Part shown: piece after piece, positions 58,159-64,000 of the stretch
Layout of the letters: each line of letters opens with the position of its first letter
How positions within the stretch are numbered: position 1 is the first letter of the stretch
Source: DGNJ01 sp002388905
Lineage (GTDB): Bacteria; Pseudomonadota; Gammaproteobacteria; Pseudomonadales; Porticoccaceae
Assembly: GCA_036843405.1 (NCBI GenBank)
Contig: DAITSJ010000016.1
Span: 13,564-77,563, forward strand
Reading direction: 5' to 3'
DNA: 64,000 nt
Notes under the pieces: generated by a model
Databases searched by the model: none
The model's input: the letters and a program-made list of their open reading frames with translations, nothing else
What the model was told of the DNA's origin: nothing
Translations under genes and position numbers: made by a program

Positions 58159-58782
58159 TCAACCTTCCAGTGCCCGGTCCATGATGCCGGCAATATCCGC
58201 CAGCATTCCCCCGATGGGGTTCAGGAAGCCCTCGGCGATATTCTTGTAAACGGCTGTCCTCGAGATGCCCAGGGCCTCGGCGATGGCATCCACCGGCTCA
58301 CCGGCCAGGCGCCGGTACAGCACCTCGAACCGGTTCTGGTGCCACTTGGACTGCAGGCCGGAGAGCAATTCCAGGCTGTGGTTCACCAGTTTCTGGTCGC
58401 CCAGGCCCTCCGTGCGGTAAGCGCCTTCCGTTTCCTTAAGCATATTGATCGCATCCCGGGCCCGATAAAAGGCCGGGCCATCCATGCCCAGGGCAGATTC
58501 CCGGTTGACCCCGGTGGTGATCTCCCCCACCCCCAAGCCAAAGCGGACCGCCACCGGGTGCAATTGCGCCTGAATGGCAAACAGGCACTGCCAGATTGCC
58601 CCGGCACTGCCGAAAAGAGCCTGGAACTCATCGCCCAGCGTCAAGGTAAATGGAGAGACTAGCTCACTGCCATGCTGGTTGTTCAAATCAACCAGCGCGC
58701 TCCGCAACTGCTCCTGCAGGGCCTTGCGATTCTCCACCCCGCGGGACTCCCGGATATCGCCGATTAAAGCCAGGTACCGCAT
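58159..58782 (-). CDS. SatD-family protein (nucleotidyl-cyclase-like fold plus HTH)
   Basis: 207 residues. The N-terminal domain starts MRYLALIGDIRESRGVENR and has FTLTLGDEFQALF, VRFGLGVGEITTGVN and GMDGPAFYRARDAI, the SatD family signature. These segments lie in a pattern like GGDEF/class III cyclases (GDEF at the hairpin, Asp in IGD near the N terminus), so nucleotide binding is plausible but unproven. The C-terminal part (AGEPVDAIAEALGISRTAVYKNIAEG) is a helix-turn-helix. Four operator-like repeats lie upstream and probably bind it. First gene of a two-gene operon with a membrane protein. Confidence 0.85.
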   Translation of the reverse strand: MRYLALIGDIRESRGVENRKALQEQLRSALVDLNNQHGSELVSPFTLTLGDEFQALFGSAGAIWQCLFAIQAQLHPVAVRFGLGVGEITTGVNRESALGMDGPAFYRARDAINMLKETEGAYRTEGLGDQKLVNHSLELLSGLQSKWHQNRFEVLYRRLAGEPVDAIAEALGISRTAVYKNIAEGFLNPIGGMLADIAGIMDRALEG

Positions 58783-58786
58783 AAAC

Positions 58787-58910
58787 CAACCTTAACAGTT
58801 GAATTTTTATTAAATAAACTATATCAGTTGAATATAGCAGAGCAAGCCAAAAGCTCATGCATTAAACTAATTTAGTTGAATTTTTTGATTTTAAACCAAA
58901 AAGGTTAACT
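58787..58910. promoter_or_regulatory. four operator-like repeats upstream of satD
   Basis: In plus orientation, AAAC(C/T)-N5-(A/G)GTTGAAT-like sites lie at 58787-58804 (CAACC-TTAAC-AGTTGAAT), 58816-58833 (AAACT-ATATC-AGTTGAAT), 58864-58881 (AAACT-AATTT-AGTTGAAT) and 58893-58910 (AAACC-AAAAA-GGTTAACT). Start-to-start spacing is 29, 48 and 29 bp. Each is an inverted repeat (AAC..GTT). The site nearest the gene ends 5 bp before the satD start. The segment is AT-rich, unlike the neighbouring REP array. Autoregulation by the SatD HTH is the simplest reading. Confidence 0.65.
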
Positions 58911-58974
58911 TTTCATACCATAAAGGAAGGTCAAGCCGCGACCCGCCGGCAAATCCCACCAGCAGGAAATATAC

Positions 58975-59690
58975 CCCTGTGGGAGAGGTCCCCGACCGCG
59001 ATAAACCAACCGGCACCTGAAGCCAACCCCCTCGCGATCAAGGATCGCTCCCACACCGGTAGCAGACCCCACAACTGGAAACAAACCTCACTAATGTGGG
59101 AGCGGTCCTCGACCGCGAAAAGCCACCGGCACCTGAAGCCAATCTCTCGCGATCAAGGATCGCTCCCACACCGGTAGCAGATCCTACAACTGGGAATAAA
59201 CTTCCCTGTGGGAGCGGTCCCCGACCGCGATAAGCCACCGGCACGAAGCCACCCCCTCGCGATCAAGGATCGCTCCCACACCAGTAGCAGACCCCGCCAC
59301 TGGGAATAAACTTCCCTGTGGGAGCGGTCCTCGACCGCGATAAGCCACCGGCACCTGAAGCCACCCCTCTCGCGATCAAGGATCGCTCCCACACCGGTAG
59401 CAGACCCCACAACTGGAAACAAACCTCACTAATGTGGGAGCGGTCCTCGACCGCGAAAAGCCACCGGCACCTGAAGCCAATCTCTCGCGATCAAGGATCG
59501 CTCCCCACACCGGTAGCAGACCCTACAACTGGGAATAAACTTCCCTGTGGGAGCGATCCTCGACCGCGATAAGCCACCGGTACCTGACGCCACCCCCCTC
59601 GCGATCAAGGATCGCTCCCACACCGGTAGCAGACCCCGCCACTGGAACCAAAGCCCCCGGTGGGAGCGGTCCTAAACCGCGATACGCCCA
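58975..59690. repeat. REP-like palindrome array 3
   Basis: Seven plus-oriented palindromes (GTGGGAG starts at 58979, 59096, 59208, 59318, 59434, 59547 and, as TGGGAG, near 59660) alternate with six inverted GATC-type palindromes. Spacing of the forward units is 117, 112, 110, 116, 113 and 113 bp. Spacers alternate between AAGCCACCGGCACCTGAAGC and CCGGTAGCAGACCCC types, so whole units have multiplied. The 59547 copy is a hybrid (GCGATC with GACCGC) and the last is degenerate. It fills the satD-mntA gap; 59700-59796 shows nothing else. Confidence 0.92.
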
Positions 59691-59796
59691 ACCGGCATCC
59701 TTCTCCCGAGCTGCTCGCGAGCAGCCCCAACCCGACGATTTATCCCCAAGCCTCTTCAGCGTACAATCCCCTGACAACCGGCACCGACATTCCGCC

Positions 59797-60186
59797 ATGG
59801 CCACTGAACTGGAATCACAACTGCGCTCAATACTGGCCCGCCACCCCGAAGTCCGCCTGGCCTATCTCTTTGGTTCCCTGGCGCGGGACAGAGCGCGTAC
59901 GTCCAGCGATATCGATATCGCCGTACTGGCGGACAGCCCCCTTTCCGCCGAGACAAAGACAGCGATCATTGGCGAAATCGCCGAGACCACCGGCAGACCG
60001 GTGGATCTCGTCGATATCGCCACGGCAGGCGAACCCCTGCTGGGAGAAGTCCTCAAGGGACGGCGCCTGCTGGGGAGCGCCACCCTTCACGGCGACCTGC
60101 TCAGCCGCCACCTGATCGATGCCGCCGACTTCGGCCCCTACCAGGCCCGGATCCTCAAGGAACGACGGGACGCATGGACACAGTAG
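59797..60186 (+). CDS. mntA: MntA-type minimal nucleotidyltransferase antitoxin
   Basis: 129 residues with the MNT-domain motif GS-x10-D-x-D (GSLARDRARTSSDID, about 26-40) and a third acidic residue in RPVDLVDIA. MntA antitoxins of the type VII HepT-MntA systems AMPylate a tyrosine in HepT to block its RNase. The start of hepT overlaps this gene by 13 bp, so the two are co-translated. Located between REP arrays 3 and 4. Confidence 0.9.
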   Translation: MATELESQLRSILARHPEVRLAYLFGSLARDRARTSSDIDIAVLADSPLSAETKTAIIGEIAETTGRPVDLVDIATAGEPLLGEVLKGRRLLGSATLHGDLLSRHLIDAADFGPYQARILKERRDAWTQ

Positions 60187-60590
60187 TCATCGAAAGAAAG
60201 TTGGAATCCCTTCGCCGCTGCATTGCTCGGCTGGAAAGCAAAAGACCAGCCAGTGTTCCCACCCTGACCCAGGACCCGGACCTTCAGGATATCCTCGTTC
60301 TCAACCTGACCCGGGCGGTACAGCTGTGCGTCGATATCGGCAGCCATCTGATCACCGAAAGCGAACAAACCGTGCCGGGCACCATGGGGGAAGTATTTTC
60401 ACTCATGGCGAACCAGGGCATTATCGACGAAAACACCGCCACGGCCATGCGCAAAGCCGTGGGGTTCCGCAATATCGCGATTCACAACTACCGAGCCGTC
60501 GACTGGGCCATCGTCCACGCCATTTGCCACCATCAACTGGATGATTTCAAGGCTTTCGCCCGGCGCATCATCGACCACTGCGAACTGTAA
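60174..60590 (+). CDS. hepT: HepT-like RNase toxin
   Basis: A 138-residue helical HEPN protein. The catalytic Rx4HxY motif is complete: RNIAIHNY (about 98-105), with the AMPylatable Tyr after His. The N-terminal helices (ERKLESLRRCIARLESKR) and DILVLNLTRAVQLCVDIGSHLI fit HepT of the MntA-HepT family. Toxin is the second gene, overlapping mntA. Both parts look intact. The probable role is stress or phage-related growth arrest. Confidence 0.9.
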   Translation: MDTVVIERKLESLRRCIARLESKRPASVPTLTQDPDLQDILVLNLTRAVQLCVDIGSHLITESEQTVPGTMGEVFSLMANQGIIDENTATAMRKAVGFRNIAIHNYRAVDWAIVHAICHHQLDDFKAFARRIIDHCEL

Positions 60591-60611
60591 CCAGCACCCG
60601 AGGAATCCCTT

Positions 60612-60765
60612 AATGTGGGAGCGGTCCTCGACCGCGATAAACCAACAGCACCTGAAGCCAACCCCATCGCGATCAAGGATCGCTCCCACACCGGTAGCAA
60701 ACTCCACAACGGGAAATAAACCTCACTACTGTAGGAGCGGTCCCCGACCGCGATAGACCGCCGGA
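60612..60765. repeat. REP-like palindromes, group 4
   Basis: Two plus GGTC-type copies (near 60613 and 60730, the second with GTAGGAG) and one inverted GATC-type copy (near 60667) fill the 196-bp gap between hepT and the glycosyltransferase. Spacers match array 3, so the TA pair appears inserted in, or flanked by, one larger array. Confidence 0.88.
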
Positions 60766-60786
60766 CCTCCCCTCAACGGCAATCCC

Positions 60787-61905
60787 TCACTCCCCCTCCG
60801 GATACCATTTCAACAGCAGCGCCTCGTACTCAGCAAGTACCCTATCCCAGGTAAACCGCTCCCGAAATCGTTGTCGGCTTTTTTCAGCCAATTCACGAAC
60901 TTTGGCGTCACTTTCCAGCAAAATAGACAACAATTGCGAACACTCTTGCTCATCCTGAAAATAGGTGGCGCCGCCCGCAGCCACCCATCGATTGAATGGG
61001 TTATCATGGGCGAGCACCGCACAGCCACAGCCCATTGCCTCCACCAATGACGGGTTCGTCCCCCCAACCCGATGACCATGCAGGTAGAGCCGGCTGAAAA
61101 AGCGTAAGGCCTGTACGACCGGAGCCTCATAAATCGCACCGGGAAACATCACCTCACTGCTCGCGGCCGCCATAACCCGGCGGTGATAGCGATTGCGCTC
61201 GGGCTCCAATCTACCTAACACAACCAAGCGGTGGTCCCGCCGCTGCGAACTAAATGCAGAGACGATCTCCAGCAAGGAATTCTCCGGCTCCGGACGGGCC
61301 ACGACCAAGGAGTACCTATCCGGCTCCAATCCAAAAGGCTCCAGCAGCGTTGCATCTGCCTCAAGGATCTCATCCGCCCCATAGGGAATCATTGTGATTT
61401 TAGACTTTCGAACGCGGCTAGCCAGATGCTCCTTAATTGAGGGGTGGTCAGCCACCAGATGGCTACCTACCCAGCACCCGATCCGTTCATTCAGCCAGAA
61501 CCAGGCTTTTGCCAAAGGCCCCCACTTGTCCCGCCGCCACTCAATACCGTCCATATTGATCAACAGGACTTGGCGCCGAAGACGCTGCAATAGATTAAAC
61601 AGGGCAGAATTATAGCCGAGAAGCAAAAATATACCCTGTCGGGAGAGGCCATGCCAAACGGATTTGAGGTCAAACAAAAGGGAACCCGGAGCCCCCTTGA
61701 GGTGAACGGGAATCACCACCTGGTTTACACCGCACCAGCTTGCTTTGCGGACACCTGCCCTCCCCTCCTCTTGACAGTAAACCGTAACCTTCCAACCACG
61801 ACCCACCAGATAGAGGGCAAGCGCTTCCGCAAAGGCCTCGAAACCGCCGTGACTAGCGGGCACGCCGCGTGTGCCCAGGATAAACAACTGTTTCTCCGCC
61901 CCCAC
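60787..61905 (-). CDS. glycosyltransferase with DUF1972-type N terminus (GT4-like)
   Basis: 372 residues from GTG 61905 (AAGGAT 7 bp upstream); TTG 61923 is possible. The N-terminal block LFILGTRGVPASHGGFEAFAEAL is the DUF1972 glycosyltransferase signature; the middle has NMDGIEWRRDKWG. The C-terminal GT-B half has the acceptor-binding SLVEAMGCGCAVLAHDNPFNRW (EX7E-like). Such enzymes are commonly rhamnosyl- or related transferases of cell-surface polysaccharide. Sugar and acceptor unknown. Probably part of an exopolysaccharide or O-antigen region that continues beyond the window. Confidence 0.85.
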   Translation of the reverse strand: MGAEKQLFILGTRGVPASHGGFEAFAEALALYLVGRGWKVTVYCQEEGRAGVRKASWCGVNQVVIPVHLKGAPGSLLFDLKSVWHGLSRQGIFLLLGYNSALFNLLQRLRRQVLLINMDGIEWRRDKWGPLAKAWFWLNERIGCWVGSHLVADHPSIKEHLASRVRKSKITMIPYGADEILEADATLLEPFGLEPDRYSLVVARPEPENSLLEIVSAFSSQRRDHRLVVLGRLEPERNRYHRRVMAAASSEVMFPGAIYEAPVVQALRFFSRLYLHGHRVGGTNPSLVEAMGCGCAVLAHDNPFNRWVAAGGATYFQDEQECSQLLSILLESDAKVRELAEKSRQRFRERFTWDRVLAEYEALLLKWYPEGE

Positions 61906-62103
61906 GCTACCAATCCTTATCAACTAAGCAGGGCATAATATCCCAGAAAGCTTCAACCAAACCTGAATAAATCCACAAGTTGATCCTTTTTCGGCCAAAA
62001 CCAACCAGTGTCCCTCACAGCAAAACAAAGATACGATATAATCACCGGCTACCACTGATCGTTAGAATATTAACAGCGACTACTACAGAGAGCCAAAACC
62101 CCT
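61906..62103. other. divergent intergenic region
   Basis: 198 bp between divergent surface-polysaccharide-type genes. No repeat or gene seen; no convincing promoter pair picked out. Confidence 0.35.
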
Positions 62104-63840
62104 ATGCTGAAAAACGTCGCCGAGACAATCCACTGGTCATTATCTCTTGGCGCTCATTTCTTTCGGATCACTCCCATAGCGACCGCTATCATCGTGATTT
62201 TGACATTGATTGCCCAAGTATCTCTGATGGCAGCAATGCTACTCCCATTAAAAATCGTGATGCTTCTAGGATCGGATGGCATGCCCCGGTTTATGCCACC
62301 TCAACTTGCGGTCTTCGAGCGCGATGATCTGATTGTCGGCCTCAGCGTCGTTGCAGTTGCTTTTTACGCACTTCAAGCACTCGCGACGAAATATATTAAC
62401 CGGGTCTCGGAAAACGGCGCGGCCAAGCTATTGGCGAAAAGCGAAAAAATCGTTCTTTTTGAAAACCAAAATGAAATAGCTTCCGAAGTTTACAAAAAAT
62501 ATGCCGAAGCATTAGCAAGTTTTACGTTTTCTCTGCTCGGTATTACAGTGATCACTTTTCTCTATAGAGAGGCTGGCCTAGCGATACTGGCAGGCGGCTT
62601 AATCGTATTAAGCGTCATAACAATATGCTGGAACACAAACACTGCACTGAAAGAAAGGATCAAAGAGGCAATGCCCGCGCTTGTCGGCGGCCTGACCAAC
62701 CTGGTTTTCTTTGTTGTATTTGTGACAATCGTCGTGGATTTCTTGTATATGGACCCGCCAGGTTTTTTGGTGGCACTAATCGGCATCGTCCTGAGCCGGC
62801 AAATATTCTCAAGAGTGGGCGTCCTGATAAGAAATCTTCATTCCCTGAACCAACAAAAAGAGAAAATCAATTCGCTATTTTTCCGCGACCACGCCTTTGT
62901 CCCGCTGGAACCAGAAAAAACCAGAAGCGTTTGGCAGTTTCTCGACGCCCCTTATTTAAATGGCTGGGTTAAAAGTGTGCTCGGCAAATGCTTGAAAGGA
63001 ACGCAAGAAAACCCTGATATAAAGTGGCTTCAGTCCGGAGTCCGAGATGTCTTGTTTCTGGATGTATCACTCCCCACGCAAAGAAAACGATTCTTAATAA
63101 AGCTCTTCGATAAAAAACGAACAGCTCAGGCCATGCATGAGGCGACGTTGCTGATTGACAGGCCGGAACACCTACCAGCACCTCCCTTGACGCTGACGAC
63201 CAGCCTTGACGGTTATCATTGCCATGTTTTTGACATAACGGACTGTCTAAAACTGAAATCTATAGAGGTTAAAGACTGGTTAACCAATATAAAAAAAGCA
63301 CTTTCTTTAAGCAGGCCCTCCAAGGCAATCGAAGCGCGATATCGGAGATCGAGGCACACGCTCCCCCAGCGCCTAAACTTAGACATGTTCCACAGGCTTC
63401 GCCTCGTCTCTGAAAGAGATACCCTTAAAAAAATCGAACGTTTTGAAAACCTGTTTCCAAGGCTTATCATGTTGCTAAACGAAATACCGCTGGCCATCCA
63501 AAACCCTGTAAATAGAGAACTGGTTTTTATATCCGGAAACAACAATCCGTTACTAGTTAGTTGGGAAAAATGGAAGTTAGAGCCTGTCGGTGCATCATGG
63601 AATACAACGAGGAAAGAATTGGAGCAGATGGAGAAAGCAATTCTAAAAACCAAGACGTCGCAGAACCATTATGATTCTGTATGTTTTGACGATATCGAAA
63701 TTTCTGCGCTGGCAACGACAATTGAGACAGAATACTCGAAACAAAACTACACACAAGTGATTGAGATATGGGATAAAATTGCAGATTCCATCGAACGAAA
63801 AAATGACAATGAGCGCAACTCAACCCACCAACTCAATTAG
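62104..63840 (+). CDS. ABC-exporter-like membrane protein fused to a degenerate APH-type kinase fold
   Basis: 578 residues. The N-terminal half (about 20-260) has about six membrane helices (IATAIIVILTLIAQVSLMAA, LIVGLSVVAVAFYAL, FSLLGITVITFLY, LAILAGGLIVLSVITI, LVFFVVFVTIVVDFL, FLVALIGIVLSRQIF), ending SRVGVLIRNLHSLNQQKEKINSLFF, like the end of an ABC exporter membrane domain. No ATP-binding domain follows. Instead, residues about 310-510 follow aminoglycoside-phosphotransferase order: RFLIKLFDKK, an acidic helix, then IPLAIQNPVNRELVFISG and PLLVSWEKWKLEPVGA, which align with 'hgDlhpgNil.d....liDWE'. Both key Asp residues are replaced (QNPVNREL; SWE). GC is clearly lower than the core genes. 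Function unknown; related to polysaccharide by context only. Confidence 0.7.
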   Translation: MLKNVAETIHWSLSLGAHFFRITPIATAIIVILTLIAQVSLMAAMLLPLKIVMLLGSDGMPRFMPPQLAVFERDDLIVGLSVVAVAFYALQALATKYINRVSENGAAKLLAKSEKIVLFENQNEIASEVYKKYAEALASFTFSLLGITVITFLYREAGLAILAGGLIVLSVITICWNTNTALKERIKEAMPALVGGLTNLVFFVVFVTIVVDFLYMDPPGFLVALIGIVLSRQIFSRVGVLIRNLHSLNQQKEKINSLFFRDHAFVPLEPEKTRSVWQFLDAPYLNGWVKSVLGKCLKGTQENPDIKWLQSGVRDVLFLDVSLPTQRKRFLIKLFDKKRTAQAMHEATLLIDRPEHLPAPPLTLTTSLDGYHCHVFDITDCLKLKSIEVKDWLTNIKKALSLSRPSKAIEARYRRSRHTLPQRLNLDMFHRLRLVSERDTLKKIERFENLFPRLIMLLNEIPLAIQNPVNRELVFISGNNNPLLVSWEKWKLEPVGASWNTTRKELEQMEKAILKTKTSQNHYDSVCFDDIEISALATTIETEYSKQNYTQVIEIWDKIADSIERKNDNERNSTHQLN

Positions 63841-64000
63841 AATGTTTAGGTATTAGAAGAAAAGCTTAGTGAGTCTCAGTGCTCTTTCTCATCAATAATG
63901 AGAGACAACGAGCAAACACTAAAAAATAACGAATGCGACATATAATTTGGAGTTGACCCGGTTTCGTGGACATCCGATCCTTTGAGAAACGCAGGAGGTA
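63841..64000. other. right edge without recognised gene
   Basis: 160 AT-rich bases. GCAGGAGGT at the very end may be a ribosome site of a gene starting just outside the window. Confidence 0.3.

Overview
The window is a high-GC chromosomal segment from a gammaproteobacterium. The clearest evidence is the gene order queG-nnr-tsaE-amiB-mutL-miaA-hfq-hflX-hflK-hflC-yjeT-(hisZ)-purA, which is classical for that class. The fimX / serB / Smp-like neighbourhood, the hisZ-purA pairing, the ssb-MFS pairing and the rep / cytochrome c5 region resemble Pseudomonas and marine relatives. A BioH-BioC fusion and a polyhydroxybutyrate (PHB) gene set fit a marine or free-living aerobic heterotroph. I cannot name the genus from sequence alone.

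Layout. 0-5 kb: biotin operon bioB-bioF-bioHC-bioD on the minus strand, with a BirA-type operator over the bioB promoter, then comF and cysE on the plus strand. 6.5-7 kb: REP-like palindrome array. 7-9.7 kb: EF-P and both enzymes of its lysylation pathway (efp-epmA operon, divergent epmB). 9.7-16.3 kb: FimX-type degenerate c-di-GMP receptor with a conserved partner, serB and an Smp-like membrane protein. 16.3-23.3 kb: PHB metabolism (phaZ depolymerase, an SDR, two PHA synthases flanking phaB). 23.3-26.8 kb: rep helicase, a lipid-anchored cytochrome c, a phosphoribosyltransferase and two tRNA-Arg genes. 26.8-29.4 kb: a small accessory block with a broken guaA fragment, two unrecognised lipoproteins and an IS21-type istB remnant. 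29.4-38 kb: SLC13-type permease next to cysH, a YdjM-like membrane protein, formaldehyde/GSNO detoxification (frmA-fghA) divergent from flavohaemoglobin hmp, and an MgtC-family protein. 38-53.3 kb: tal, then the conserved purA to queG block. 53.3-58.8 kb: an intact-looking MITE, a Fur-box gene, rpsT, ssb, an MFS transporter and a SatD / membrane-protein pair. 58.8-64 kb: more REP arrays surrounding an MntA-HepT toxin-antitoxin pair, then the start of a polysaccharide-type region: a glycosyltransferase and a protein joining ABC-exporter-like membrane segments to what looks like a dead kinase fold.

How it fits together. Most of the window is housekeeping: cofactor, amino-acid and nucleotide synthesis, translation quality, RNA chaperone and protease control, and mismatch repair. 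Adaptive modules are inserted between these genes. The least ordinary observations are (1) a family of about 30 short palindromes in three compensatory stem variants arranged as head-to-head pairs with a period of about 110 bp, without a RAYT transposase in the window; (2) a 92-bp duplication of the bioF start region; (3) two copies of one MITE family, one of which supplies the stop codon of queG; (4) the guaA and istB remnants bracketing two lipoprotein genes beside tRNA-Arg; (5) four regularly spaced operator-like repeats upstream of satD; (6) the ABC-like/pseudokinase fusion at the right end.
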